A stretch of DNA of 64,000 bases from Streptomonospora alba. Lineage in GTDB: Bacteria; Actinomycetota; Actinomycetes; Streptosporangiales; Streptosporangiaceae. The stretch is taken from NCBI RefSeq assembly GCF_000826685.1, contig NZ_JROO01000004.1, positions 1 through 64,000 on the forward strand, written 5' to 3'. A program made the position numbers and the translations under genes. The notes under the pieces are model-generated. The model saw nothing but the letters and a program-made list of their open reading frames with translations, had not been told where the DNA came from and made no database searches. Positions 22,423-31,411 of the stretch are shown here, piece after piece; the first letter of the stretch is position 1, and each line of letters starts with the position of its first letter.

Positions 22423-23589
22423 TCAGGCGGTGTCTGCGGCCAGGCTCTGGATCAGATCGCCCACGTGCACGATCCCGGTGCACTGGCCGAACTCGTTGAC
22501 GGCGATGAGGTCGTCGTAGACCCGCTCGCGCTCGCTGCCCGCGGCGCGCAGGGCCGCCATCGCACGGCAGGTGCGGGGCACCGTGCGCGGGGTGTCGGCC
22601 AGGCGCTTGGCCGGGCGCTTGGCGTGCAGGGCATGGCCGTAGGGTCCGGTGACGGCGAGCAGGAACCGGGCCCTGTCGATGAGGGCCACCGGGCGGTCGC
22701 GGTGGTCGATCAGCACGACGCTGTTGAGCGCGGTGTCGGCGCTGAAGGCGTCCAGCACCTCCTCGGCCGTCGCATCGGGGCTCATGCCCACGGGCGGGCG
22801 CAGGAACTCGGTGACCGGCGGCCCCGAGTCGTGGCGCTCCTGGGCCGCCTCCAGTGGCGCCGCAGGGATGGACGCGACGCGCTCGCCGGGCAGCCACCCC
22901 TCGTCGGCGAACAGCGGGCCCTGGGCCAGCCGCACGCCCGCCTCGCGCAGCCGGCCCACCTGCGCTTCGGAGGTCACCCCGGCGGCCATGGGGAAGACGC
23001 CGTTGCCGTGCCCGATGCGCGCCAGGCCGTCGACGAGTGCGGCCATGCGCTGGTCGCCGGGAAGTCCGGCCACGATGCCCGGGTCGATGCGCAGCAGGAA
23101 CGGGTTCGTCTCCAGCAGCAGGTCCGGCGGCACCGCGGCGGTGCCCAGCGCGCAGCGGAATCCCAGGTCTCGCAACCGGGCGATCCCGCGCACCAGCGGC
23201 TCGCGCGCCACCCGCGGCAGGTCGGCCCCCAAGAGCACGGTGACGTCGCGCGGCCGCCGCCCGCAGCGGCGCAGGGTGTCCTCGAACGTTTCGAGTGCGT
23301 CGGGCGCCGCGGCGACCGCCTGAGCGGGCATGGGAAGGATGAGCGGGAGCAGGGACTCGCGGGCCGTGGCGCTGCGGACGAGCCGGGAAAGCCGCCCGGC
23401 CGCCGCCGCCGGATCGCCGGGCCACGACGCCGGCCCGTCGGCCGCGCGGATGTCGGCGTCCACGGCCAGCACCGCGCCGGAATCGAGGTCGACGACGGGG
23501 CGGTACACCGGCGCCTCGCCGGAGGAGCCGTCGACGGCGTCGTTCCGGTGGCCGGAGCCGGTTTCGCTCACCGGGGACTGGAGGGACAC
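22423..23589 (-). CDS. Degenerate EAL domain protein with CBS pair
   Basis: About 388 residues from a GTG at 23589 (start uncertain; the frame stays open to 23778). Residues 20-265 follow the EAL (c-di-GMP phosphodiesterase) fold: VYRPVVDLDSGAVLAVDADIR aligns with the EAL signature region, and VRLAQGPLF matches the AQGYLF end block. The EAL glutamate is replaced by Asp and the DDFG metal-binding dyad is missing (CALGTAAVPP), so catalysis is unlikely. The C-terminal part, VGMSPDATAEEVLDAF onward, resembles paired CBS modules (LNSVVLIDHRDRPVALIDR; YDDLIAVNEFGQCTGIV). A ligand-sensing rather than catalytic role is inferred. Confidence 0.82.
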   Translation of the reverse strand: MSLQSPVSETGSGHRNDAVDGSSGEAPVYRPVVDLDSGAVLAVDADIRAADGPASWPGDPAAAAGRLSRLVRSATARESLLPLILPMPAQAVAAAPDALETFEDTLRRCGRRPRDVTVLLGADLPRVAREPLVRGIARLRDLGFRCALGTAAVPPDLLLETNPFLLRIDPGIVAGLPGDQRMAALVDGLARIGHGNGVFPMAAGVTSEAQVGRLREAGVRLAQGPLFADEGWLPGERVASIPAAPLEAAQERHDSGPPVTEFLRPPVGMSPDATAEEVLDAFSADTALNSVVLIDHRDRPVALIDRARFLLAVTGPYGHALHAKRPAKRLADTPRTVPRTCRAMAALRAAGSERERVYDDLIAVNEFGQCTGIVHVGDLIQSLAADTA

Positions 23590-23873
23590 AGGCCGATCAT
23601 CGCGAAGCGGCGTGAGGCCTGTCAGCGGTAAGCGGGGTGAATTCAGGGGGACTTCCACCGGGGGAGGGGAAGCGTTCACACACGCCCGCCCGCGCCCGCG
23701 AACGCGCAAGGGGCGGACGGGCCCGGGCCCGTCCGCCCCGAGAACGTGATGCGCGATCCGCATCGGCGCCGGAACCACAGCGGGATGTAGCCGTGCGCGC
23801 CCAGCCGCCGCAGCCGTGCAGATCGCCTCGGCCGGCGACGCGGCGCCGCGACCGGTGCCGCCAAGCGGGCGTC

Positions 23874-25112
23874 CTAGACGCGGCGGAACGCGACGGCCAC
23901 GTTGTGGCCGCCGAACCCGAAGGACTCGTTGACCGCGGCGACGGCGTCGGCGGGCATGTCGCGCGGCTTGTCGCGGACGATGTCGACCCGCACCTCGGGG
24001 TCGAGTTCCTCGATGTTGATCGTCGGGGGGATCCGGCCCTCATACAGGGCCAGGACCGTCGCTATGGACTCCACCGCCCCGGCGCCGCCGAGCAGGTGCC
24101 CGGTCATCGACTTGGTGGAGGTGACCGCCACGCGGTCGGCGGCGGAGTCGCCCAGCGCCTTGCGGAGGGCGACGGTCTCACCGACGTCGCCGGCCGGGGT
24201 GGAGGTGGCGTGCGCGTTGACGTGGGCGATGTCGGAGGGAGCCAGACCGGAGTCCTCCAGCAGCGACAGGATGGCCTGGGACTGGCCGTTGCCGTCAGGG
24301 TCGGGCAGCACGATGTCGTGGGCGTCGTTGGAGTAGCCCGTTCCGGCGGCCACCGCGTAGACACGCGCGCCGCGCGCGGCGGCGTGCTCGGCCGACTCCA
24401 GGACCACCGTGCCCGCGCCCTCGCTCATCACGAAGCCGTCGCGCTGAGTGTCCCACGGCCGCGACGCGCCCTGCGGGTCGTCGTTGCGGGTGGAAAGCGC
24501 GCGCATCGAAGCGAAGGACGCCAGGTTGAGCGGGTGGATCGCGGCCTCGACCCCGCCGGCGATCACCACGTCGGCGCGGCCGTTGCGGATCATTTCGACG
24601 GCGTTGGCCAGAGCCTCGGCGCTGGAGGCGCACGCGCTCACCGGGGAGTGCGCGCCGGCGCGGGCCGAGTACTCCAGCGACACCGCGGCGGCGGGGCCGT
24701 TGGGCATCAGCATCGGCACCGTGAACGGCGAGACGCGCTTCCAGCCGCGCTCGCGGAAGGTGTCGTACTGCTCCAGGATCGTGAGGATGCCGCCGATGCC
24801 GCTGGAGACCACGGCGCCCAGGCGCAGTGGATCGACCTCGGGGCCGCCGGCGTCCTCCCAGGCCTCCTTCGCCGAGATGAGCGCCAGCTGCTGGGTGCGG
24901 TCCAGGCGGCGCAACCGCTGCCGGGGCAGGACCTCGGAGGGCTCCTGGGCGATCTGCCCGGCGAAGTGCACCGGAAGATCGGCGACCCAGTCCTCGTGGA
25001 TCGTGTCGATGCCGGACCGGCCTTCGAGAAGTGCGGACCAGGTGCTGGCGACGTCACCTCCCAGTGGGGTTGTGGCGCCGAGTCCCGTCACGACGACTTC
25101 GGTGGTGTTCAT
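23874..25112 (-). CDS. fabF: 3-oxoacyl-ACP synthase II
   Basis: 412 residues from the ATG at 25112. The condensing-enzyme triad is visible: cysteine in SACASSAEAL, histidines in NAHATSTPAGD and KSMTGHLLGG. It elongates acyl-ACP with malonyl-ACP in type II fatty acid synthesis. It is the last gene of fabD-fabH-acpP-fabF, the order known in Streptomyces. Because a single-subunit KAS with no chain-length factor or aromatase is encoded, this is primary metabolism and not an aromatic polyketide cluster. Confidence 0.96.
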   Translation of the reverse strand: MNTTEVVVTGLGATTPLGGDVASTWSALLEGRSGIDTIHEDWVADLPVHFAGQIAQEPSEVLPRQRLRRLDRTQQLALISAKEAWEDAGGPEVDPLRLGAVVSSGIGGILTILEQYDTFRERGWKRVSPFTVPMLMPNGPAAAVSLEYSARAGAHSPVSACASSAEALANAVEMIRNGRADVVIAGGVEAAIHPLNLASFASMRALSTRNDDPQGASRPWDTQRDGFVMSEGAGTVVLESAEHAAARGARVYAVAAGTGYSNDAHDIVLPDPDGNGQSQAILSLLEDSGLAPSDIAHVNAHATSTPAGDVGETVALRKALGDSAADRVAVTSTKSMTGHLLGGAGAVESIATVLALYEGRIPPTINIEELDPEVRVDIVRDKPRDMPADAVAAVNESFGFGGHNVAVAFRRV

Positions 25113-25247
25113 CGCTCCCAATCGCCCTTCTCGCTCGTCGGGTGGTCGATCTCCCGGCCTAGGCGGACGGGGGTGGCAGGGGACGGCGCAGGGCCGCAGG
25201 GGCCCGGCCCGCCGGCCGGCTTGCGCGGGGCCGGCGGGCGCGGCGCG

Positions 25248-25496
25248 CTACTTCTGGATGTAGTTGACGACGTCCTGGACCGTCTTGAGGTCCTTGAGCT
25301 GGTCGTCGGGGATCTCCACGCCGAACTTGTCCTGGGCGGCCACGGCGATCTCCACCATCGACAGCGAGTCGATGTCCAGATCGTCGACGAAGCTCTTCTC
25401 CAGGTCGACCTCGTTGGCGGGGACGCCGGCGATCTCGTCGACGATCTCGCGCAGGCCGGCCAGGATCGTGTCCGTGTCCGTCTCGGTGTTTGCCAT
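25248..25496 (-). CDS. acpP: Acyl carrier protein
   Basis: 82 residues, acidic, with the phosphopantetheine attachment serine in DIDSLSMVE and the usual four-helix ACP length. It carries growing acyl chains for the Fab enzymes encoded on both sides. It lies 85 bases after fabH and 135 bases before fabF on the same strand, with an AAGGAG ribosome site before the ATG. Confidence 0.97.
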   Translation of the reverse strand: MANTETDTDTILAGLREIVDEIAGVPANEVDLEKSFVDDLDIDSLSMVEIAVAAQDKFGVEIPDDQLKDLKTVQDVVNYIQK

Positions 25497-25581
25497 GTCG
25501 GGGTTCTCCTTATGATGACTGCGTGTCGGTCGAATGCTGCCGCGGCTCTCGTCCCGGGACCGGGCCGAGACCCGCGGAGGT

Positions 25582-26535
25582 CTAGGGAATCTCCAGCACC
25601 TGGGCCGAGTAGGTCAGGCCGGCGCCGAATCCCATGGTGAGCACGAGGCTCCCCGAAGGCAGCTCGCCGCGCTCGGACATGCGCGCAAGCGCAAGCGGAA
25701 CCGAGGCCGACGAGGTGTTGCCCGCGGTGACGATATCGCGGGCGACGATCGCCTGCGGCGCCCCCAGTTTGCGGGCGATCGCCTCGACGATGCGCAGGTT
25801 GGCCTGGTGGGGCACGAAGGCCGTCAACTGTCCGGCCTCCACGCCCGCGCGGCGCAGTGCCTCGGCGGCCACGCCGTTGAGCTCGGTGGTGGCCCACCGG
25901 AAGACCGACTGGCCCTCCTGGTAGAGGTACTTGTTCTCGCGCAGGTAGATCTTGTCGGCGCGGTCGCCGGAACTGCCCCACACCACGGGGCCGATGCCGG
26001 GGGTCTCCGAGGGGGTGACCACTGCCGCACCGGCGCCGTCGGCGAAGATCACGCAGGTGGACCGGTCCTCCCAGTCGAGCCAGTCCGACAGCTTCTCCGA
26101 ACCGATGACCAGAACGTTGTGCGCCGAGCCCGAGCGTACGGAATCGGCGGCCAGGCCCAGGCCGTAGCAGAACCCGGCGCATGCGGCGTTGACGTCGAAG
26201 GCGCCCGGCGCCTCGATGCCCAGGCGGTCCGCGACGCGCGCGGCGGCGTTGGGGATCTGGTCGACCAGCGTGCACGTGGCGACGATGACCAGATCGATGT
26301 CGGCAGGCGCCAACCCGCTGGCGGCCAGCGCCTTGCCGCCGGCGGCCGCGGCCATCGACACCACGGAGTCCTCCGGCCCGGCGATGCGCCGCTCTTCGAT
26401 ACCGACGCGGCTTCGGATCCATTCGTCGGTGGTGTCGACCCGCCGGGTCAGGTCCTGGTTGGTGACCACGTTGGCGGGCTGGTATTCGCCGAGCGCCGCA
26501 ACGCGGGCTCCGGCCGCCGCGGGGAGGAGGTTCAT
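25582..26535 (-). CDS. fabH: 3-oxoacyl-ACP synthase III
   Basis: 317 residues. Catalytic Cys-His-Asn: AACAGFCYG, PHQANLRIVEA and TAGNTSSASVP. FabH starts fatty acid synthesis by condensing acyl-CoA primers (branched primers in actinobacteria) with malonyl-ACP. The ATG overlaps the last base of the fabD stop codon, so the two are translationally coupled. Confidence 0.97.
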   Translation of the reverse strand: MNLLPAAAGARVAALGEYQPANVVTNQDLTRRVDTTDEWIRSRVGIEERRIAGPEDSVVSMAAAAGGKALAASGLAPADIDLVIVATCTLVDQIPNAAARVADRLGIEAPGAFDVNAACAGFCYGLGLAADSVRSGSAHNVLVIGSEKLSDWLDWEDRSTCVIFADGAGAAVVTPSETPGIGPVVWGSSGDRADKIYLRENKYLYQEGQSVFRWATTELNGVAAEALRRAGVEAGQLTAFVPHQANLRIVEAIARKLGAPQAIVARDIVTAGNTSSASVPLALARMSERGELPSGSLVLTMGFGAGLTYSAQVLEIP

Positions 26536-27494
26536 CAGGGGCGGCCTTCCTGTTGTAGGGCGGTGCTCTCAGCGTGCTCGCGCACGAGCTCGCGGGCGCG
26601 CTCGAGGTCGTCGGGGGTCTTGACCGCCAGCCGCTCGACGCCGGGCAGCCCGCGCTTGGCCAGGCCGGTGAGCGTCCCCGCCGGGGGAAGCTCGATGAGC
26701 GCGGTCGCGCCCAGCTCGGCCAGGGTCTCGGTGCAGGAGTCCCAGCGTACGGGGGTGCTGATCTGCTGGACCAGGCGCTGGAGGTACTCGCCGCCGTCGG
26801 CGACCACGGCGCCGTCGCTGTTGGACAGCAGCCGGGTGCGCGGGTCGGCGGGCTCGATCGTCTCGGCCAGGCGCGCCACGCGCTCCACCGCCGGAGCCAT
26901 GTGGCGGGTGTGGAAGGCGCCCGCCACCGACAGCGAGCGCAACCTGGCGCGCGCCGGCGGATCGGCCGCGAACGCTTCGAGCTGCTCGGTGGTCCCGGCG
27001 GCCACGATCTGGCCCGCTCCGTTGTCGTTGGCGGGAGTGAGCCCGTGGGACTCCAGGGCCGCCAGCACCTCGTCGCGGTCGCCGCCGAGTACGGCGGTCA
27101 TACCGGTGGCCGTCTGCGCCGCGGCCTCGGCCATGCCCCTGCCGCGCTCGGCCACCAGGGCCAGCGCGTCCTCGGGGCGAAGGACGCCCGCCAGTGCCGC
27201 GGCGGTCAGCTCGCCGACGCTGTGGCCGGCCACCGCGTCCATCGGCTCGGGGGCGGACTCGACATCGCCGAAGAGCGCGACGGCGGCGGCCAGCCCTGCG
27301 CTGACCAGCAGCGGCTGGGCGACCGCGGTGTCGCGGATCTCGTCGGCGTCGGCGTCGGTGCCGTAGTGACGCAGATCCAGGCCCGCGACCTGCGACCACC
27401 GCTCGAAGCGTTCGGTCATTCCGGGTAGTTCGAGCCAGGGGGCGAGGAATCCGGGGACCTGGGCGCCCTGGCCGGGAGCAACGATGACAAGCAC
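26535..27494 (-). CDS. fabD: Malonyl-CoA:ACP transacylase
   Basis: 319 residues with the nucleophile motif GHSVGE, the N-terminal VAPGQGAQ and the malonyl-specificity motif GAFHTRHM. It loads malonyl groups onto the ACP encoded downstream. First gene of the fab operon; the 222-bp upstream region is shared with the divergent FasR-like regulator, which in Streptomyces is known to activate this operon. Confidence 0.97.
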   Translation of the reverse strand: MLVIVAPGQGAQVPGFLAPWLELPGMTERFERWSQVAGLDLRHYGTDADADEIRDTAVAQPLLVSAGLAAAVALFGDVESAPEPMDAVAGHSVGELTAAALAGVLRPEDALALVAERGRGMAEAAAQTATGMTAVLGGDRDEVLAALESHGLTPANDNGAGQIVAAGTTEQLEAFAADPPARARLRSLSVAGAFHTRHMAPAVERVARLAETIEPADPRTRLLSNSDGAVVADGGEYLQRLVQQISTPVRWDSCTETLAELGATALIELPPAGTLTGLAKRGLPGVERLAVKTPDDLERARELVREHAESTALQQEGRP

Positions 27495-27575
27495 GTCACC
27501 CAGCCTGCCCTGTGGAACCCCTCCGAACGGATGCGGACTGAGACGAAATATCCGGGCCGCCGTTTGTGGTCATTC

Positions 27576-27581
27576 TACAAT
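27576..27581. promoter_or_regulatory. Possible -10 element in the fab/fasR divergent region
   Basis: TACAAT reads as a good -10 hexamer toward the regulator; the overlapping complement contains TAGAAT toward fabD. No convincing -35 is present at the right distance on either strand, which would fit activator-dependent promoters. Confidence 0.35.
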
Positions 27582-27640
27582 GGGGGCACTCAGGGACAGC
27601 CGAAAGTGCGGCACCGGTCACATTGCAGGGCCGGATCGCC

Positions 27641-27672
27641 CGCACGCAAGGGGACCGGGCCCCTTGTGTGCG
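27641..27672 (+). other. Strong hairpin in the regulator leader
   Basis: CGCACGCAAGGGG pairs with CCCCTTGTGTGCG (13 bp, one G-T wobble) around a six-base loop. It lies 44 bases before the GTG of the FasR-like gene, inside its presumed leader, so it could act as an attenuator or mRNA-stability element; alternatively it is a binding site for a dimeric regulator. Confidence 0.45.
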
Positions 27673-27716
27673 CCGCGCCGTCCGCGGCGCCCCCACGACG
27701 ATGCCAGGCTGGAAGC

Positions 27717-28946
27717 GTGAGCACGGATTCCACCGAACCGACCGACAGCGCGGGGCACCGGGCCGCGGACGACGACGCCGTCCGCGCCGCCACGGTCCAG
27801 CGGCTGGAGCGCGCCATGGGCGAGCTGGGCACCGCCGCTGTCGCGCGCATGGAGAACCGCCTGTCCTGGTTCCGGCGGATGTCGGCCGAGGACCGCTCGT
27901 GGGTGGGGCTGGTCGCCCAGTCGGGCGTGGCCGCCTTCGTCGAGTGGTTCAAGAGCCCCGAGCGCGGGCGGCCGGCCATCGCCGTCGAGGTGTTCGGCAC
28001 CGCACCGCGCGAGCTGACCCGCTCGGTCAGCCTCCAGCAGACGGTCGACATGGTCCGCGTCGTCATCGACGTGGTGGAGAGCCAGGTCGACGACCTCGCG
28101 GCGCCCGGGGGAGAGCAGCAGCTGCGCGAGGCGGTGCTGCAGTACACGCGTGAGGTCGCCTTCAGCTCCGCCAAGGTCTACGCTCGCGCGGCCGAGGCCC
28201 GCGGTGCCTGGGACGCCCGCCTGGAGGCGCTGGTGGTCGACGCGCTGCTGCACGGTGACCGCGAGGAGGGGCTGCAGACGTGGGGGTCGGCCCTGGGGTG
28301 GTCGCGCACTCCGGTGATGGCGCTGGCGGGCAGCCTGGGCGAGCAGGACTCCGAGAGCACGCTGGAGGACCTGCGCTCGGCGGCGCGCCGGGCCGGCCAC
28401 GACGTGCTGGCCGGTGTGCAGGGCGAGCGCGTCATCGCCGTCATCGGCATCAGCGAGAAGCTCAGCGGCGACGCGGCCGTGCTCACCGCCTCCGAGCCGC
28501 TGGCGGGCCTCTTCGGCCCGGGTCCGGTCGTGGTCGGGCCCGCGGTCAGCGATCTGCGGGTCGCCAACCGGTCGGTGCGCGCAGCGGTCAGCGGGCTGCG
28601 CGCCGCCGTCGCCTGGCCCGACGCGCCTCGTCCGGTGCGCGCCGAGGACCTGCTCCCCGAGCGTTCACTGGAGGGCGACACCGCCGCGCGCCGACAGTTG
28701 GTCGAGGAGGTCTACCTGCCGCTGCGCAACGCCGGCTCGCCCCTTCTGGACACGCTGTCGGTGTATCTGGAGCACGCCTCGTCGCTGGAGTCCACGGCGC
28801 GGATGCTGTTCGTCCACGCCAACACGGTGCGCTACCGGCTGAGCCGGATCGCCGAGCTGACCGGACACGCGCCGGGCGACGGGCGCGGCTCGTTCGTGCT
28901 GCGGATCGCCATCACCTTGGGCCGGCTCTCCGAGCGCCGGGAGTGA
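27717..28946 (+). CDS. fasR: FasR-like PucR/CdaR-family regulator of fatty acid synthesis
   Basis: 409 residues from the GTG at 27717. An N-terminal domain of about 170 residues and a central GGDEF-like CdaR-type region precede the PucR C-terminal helix-turn-helix (residues ~340-400: VYLEHASSLESTARMLFVHANTVRYRLSRI). In Streptomyces coelicolor the homologous protein encoded beside fabD, FasR, activates fabD-fabH-acpP-fabF. Here it is divergent from fabD, so the 222-bp intergenic region should carry its target. The assignment rests on family plus neighbourhood. Confidence 0.86.
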   Translation: MSTDSTEPTDSAGHRAADDDAVRAATVQRLERAMGELGTAAVARMENRLSWFRRMSAEDRSWVGLVAQSGVAAFVEWFKSPERGRPAIAVEVFGTAPRELTRSVSLQQTVDMVRVVIDVVESQVDDLAAPGGEQQLREAVLQYTREVAFSSAKVYARAAEARGAWDARLEALVVDALLHGDREEGLQTWGSALGWSRTPVMALAGSLGEQDSESTLEDLRSAARRAGHDVLAGVQGERVIAVIGISEKLSGDAAVLTASEPLAGLFGPGPVVVGPAVSDLRVANRSVRAAVSGLRAAVAWPDAPRPVRAEDLLPERSLEGDTAARRQLVEEVYLPLRNAGSPLLDTLSVYLEHASSLESTARMLFVHANTVRYRLSRIAELTGHAPGDGRGSFVLRIAITLGRLSERRE

Positions 28947-29437
28947 GTTCGCCGCCCGGTGCGCCGTGCAGCGGGCGAGTCGGCCGATTCCAGGGCGAGA
29001 CAGGATCGTTTCCGCCATCGGTGATTTCGTCACCCCTATTCCGGGCAGGAAACAATGAAAGCCGACAGACACGGACGCCCTCCCCCGGCCGACGCCGTCA
29101 CCGCCTTCTCTGCCACCGGTCCGACGTGAGTCCGCGGATGTCGATCCGCGGCCGTCCCCCCGCGTTGTGATCGGCGAAAAGTCCGCGCAAGCGGGGACTT
29201 TGGACGCCGAAAAGCGGATAGTATAGGCGGTGGGTGGTTGGCGACGATCCCGCTCGGGATCGAGGCGGCCTCGCCCCGATTCGGGGCGGACGCGGAGAAC
29301 CGGAACCCGCCCTTGGGACGGGTCCGGTGGACGAGGGTTTCATGGCGCGCAGCGTCGCTGTCTGGCGGCGACGGCGGGTTCACCGAGGGCCCCGCTCGCA
29401 CAGACGCCGCAGCACGAGTTTGGGGGGTGCCACAGCA
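28947..29437. other. Intergenic region with possible promoter
   Basis: 491 bases. A small hairpin GGTGA-TTTCG-TCACC (29020-29034) may end the regulator transcript. TAGTAT at 29219-29224 resembles a -10 element for the next gene. In-frame upstream start codons for that gene (29234, 29342) would add only Arg/Gly-rich sequence, so I left this stretch non-coding. Confidence 0.45.
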
Positions 29438-30313
29438 GTGATCATCGGTCGCGTCAGGAAACAGTTGGGCAGAATGTCGGCGGCACTGAGACGTCCGACA
29501 GAGTCCGGTCAGCACCTGCGCCAGGTCCTGTTCTTCATTCCGGCGCCCTTGCCCGTCCTCGGTGTCGTCGCGCTCATGGTCGGCGGGCGCCTCTCCTCAC
29601 CCGGCTGGACCATCCTGCTCGCCGGTTCCGTGGCTGTGGCCTCGCTGCTGCTGGCCCTGATGGTCCAGCCGACGCCGCTGCCCGAAGGCCTTTCGGCCGA
29701 GGCCTCGGTGCGCCGGTCCCTGCACCGGTTCCGGCAGATCTCCACCCTGCGCATCGCCTTGGCGCTGACCCCCGTCGCCGTAGGCGCCGGAGCCGCCATC
29801 GCAGGAGGCGGCCTGCTGCCCCTGCTGGTCGCGCTCTGCCTGGCCTGGCCGCAGCTGGTGCTTGCGGCGCCGACCTTCTTCACCATCACCCGCGCGCGGC
29901 GGGCGATGGAGGCCTGGGGCACCCGCGCCTACCTGTGGGCGGCGCTGGCCCAGCCCGCACCCGTGGAATGGCCCTTCGTCACGGCGCTGGCCGCCCGCTA
30001 CCGCACATGGCAGCAGGAGCGCGAGCACCGCAACGAGTCGTCGGCCTCCGGCGCGTCCAGCGCCGCGGAGGCGCCCGACCGCGGTTCCGAGGCCGAAACC
30101 GGCTACGCCCTCGACGACAGCGGCCTGCCCGACCGTGTGGCAGTGTCGAGCGAGGAGGCGCGGGCCGAGCCGAGCCGGATCATCCCCGGATTCCCCGGCG
30201 GCTCCGGCAACACCGCTACGACTCCGCGGCCCGTGCCGCGCCAGCCGCGGTCGAACCGGCGCAAGGGCCCCGCATCGCGCTCGGGCGGCAACCGCCCCAA
30301 AGCCAAGAACTGA
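29438..30313 (+). CDS. Hypothetical multi-pass membrane protein
   Basis: 291 residues from a GTG at 29438 with a G-rich ribosome site ten bases upstream. Four hydrophobic segments (about residues 27-47, 50-70, 105-125 and 126-150) are followed by a ~130-residue hydrophilic, Ser/Ala/Pro/Arg-rich tail that is probably cytoplasmic and disordered, ending in a lysine/arginine-rich stretch. No family recognised. It stands alone between the FasR-like gene and the oxoproline locus. Confidence 0.7.
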   Translation: MIIGRVRKQLGRMSAALRRPTESGQHLRQVLFFIPAPLPVLGVVALMVGGRLSSPGWTILLAGSVAVASLLLALMVQPTPLPEGLSAEASVRRSLHRFRQISTLRIALALTPVAVGAGAAIAGGGLLPLLVALCLAWPQLVLAAPTFFTITRARRAMEAWGTRAYLWAALAQPAPVEWPFVTALAARYRTWQQEREHRNESSASGASSAAEAPDRGSEAETGYALDDSGLPDRVAVSSEEARAEPSRIIPGFPGGSGNTATTPRPVPRQPRSNRRKGPASRSGGNRPKAKN

Positions 30314-30472
30314 CCTGTCGGCGCCTGTGCGCAGGCGCCGGCGGAACTCGACGCAGGCGCGCCGCGCGTCGGCGGTCCCGCTCGGCAGCGGGTCGCCGGC
30401 GCGCGGCGCTTTCGTCGGTTGCCCGGCGCCTGGACGCTCCTGCGGGCCTGCACCCCTTCGCCTGCGAAGCGC

Positions 30473-31174
30473 TCAGCCGCGCGAGTCGGCGGTGAAGGCC
30501 TGCACCAGTTGGCGCTCGGCGACGTCGAAGTACTCCTCCAGCTCCTGGGCCGCCGGTTCGAAGGCGCCGGCGGCCAGCAGGTCGTAGATCGCGCGGTTGC
30601 GGTCGAGGTAGGGGGCGTAGAAATCGCGCGGAGCCGCCATCACGTGGAAGGCCAGGCGTAGTTCGGCCAGCAGTTGGCGCATGGTCTCGTCTGCGCGCGG
30701 GCTGCCCAGCAGCCCCGCGACCGCGCGGTGGTAAGCCATGTTGGCGGTGCCGATGCCCTCCCAGTCGCCGCGGGCACGCGCGGCCTCGCCCTGTTCGACC
30801 GCCGCGCCGACGGCGCCGAGCGCCTCGGCGGACGCCCGCGCCCCCGAGCGCACCGCCGGCAGCTCCAGCGCGCGGCGCATCCTGAACAGGTCGACGACGT
30901 CCTCGGCACCGGGTTTGGCCACGAACACGCCCCGGTTGAACTCGTGGACGAGCAGCCGCTCGTGGCCCAGCAGCCGGAAGGCCTCACGCAGGGTGTTGCG
31001 CGAGACCCGGAACTTGCGCCCCAGCCGCTCCTCCGACAGCCGCGCTCCCGGCGCCATCGCGCCGTTGATTATGTGGCTGCGCAGAAGATCGGCGACCCGC
31101 TCCGCCGTGCTGGAGCGCTCCAGTTCGTCCCCGGCTTCGGGAAGGCCGTCGATCCAGTCGCCGGTGGCGGTCAC
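30473..31174 (-). CDS. GntR/FadR-family regulator of the 5-oxoproline locus
   Basis: 233 residues. The winged helix-turn-helix (residues ~20-80: LRSHIINGAMAPGARLSEERL, VSRNTLREAFRLL) is followed by an all-helical FCD ligand domain. I prefer the GTG at 31174 because AGGAGAGG lies 8-9 bases upstream; a GTG at 31198 is an alternative. The gene diverges from the transporter gene, and a perfect FadR-subfamily operator lies between them at 31332-31344, so the protein probably represses the transporter-pxpABC operon until its effector, perhaps 5-oxoproline or a related organic acid, binds. Confidence 0.9.
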   Translation of the reverse strand: MTATGDWIDGLPEAGDELERSSTAERVADLLRSHIINGAMAPGARLSEERLGRKFRVSRNTLREAFRLLGHERLLVHEFNRGVFVAKPGAEDVVDLFRMRRALELPAVRSGARASAEALGAVGAAVEQGEAARARGDWEGIGTANMAYHRAVAGLLGSPRADETMRQLLAELRLAFHVMAAPRDFYAPYLDRNRAIYDLLAAGAFEPAAQELEEYFDVAERQLVQAFTADSRG

Positions 31175-31331
31175 GCGAGTTTCCCTCTCCTTCTGCACGG
31201 GGTCCTGCCCCCATTGTCCCCGATGCGCCCGAGCTCCCGTCCTCCGCCCGATTCCGCGACCTGGTGTGAGGGCGCTTCGAGGGAGCGCGGAGTCCGCTCC
31301 GTCCCCGTAGCGGAAATCGCCGTATTGGAGT

Positions 31332-31344
31332 ATTGTTCAACAAT
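31332..31344. promoter_or_regulatory. GntR/FadR-type operator
   Basis: ATTGTTCAACAAT is a perfect 13-bp palindrome whose core TTGTTCAACAA fits the FadR-subfamily consensus TNGTNNNACNA exactly. It lies in the 237-bp divergent region between the GntR gene and the transporter gene, 68 bases before the transporter start, and stands out as AT-rich. Confidence 0.75.
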
Positions 31345-31411
31345 CCTGTGATGGGTGTCTCACCCTGTGGTGGGCGCCTCACCTCCGGCCCCCGTCCCCT
31401 GGAGGCTCCGC

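Noticed and set aside
23874-27494. fabD-fabH-acpP-fabF as an aromatic polyketide cluster
   Set aside because: Gene order, a single KAS and absence of chain-length factor, ketoreductase or cyclase genes indicate primary fatty acid synthesis.
29234-29437. Longer N-terminus (from 29234 or 29342) for the membrane protein gene
   Set aside because: It would add a Gly/Arg-rich stretch without structure; the GTG at 29438 has a ribosome site and begins near the hydrophobic region.
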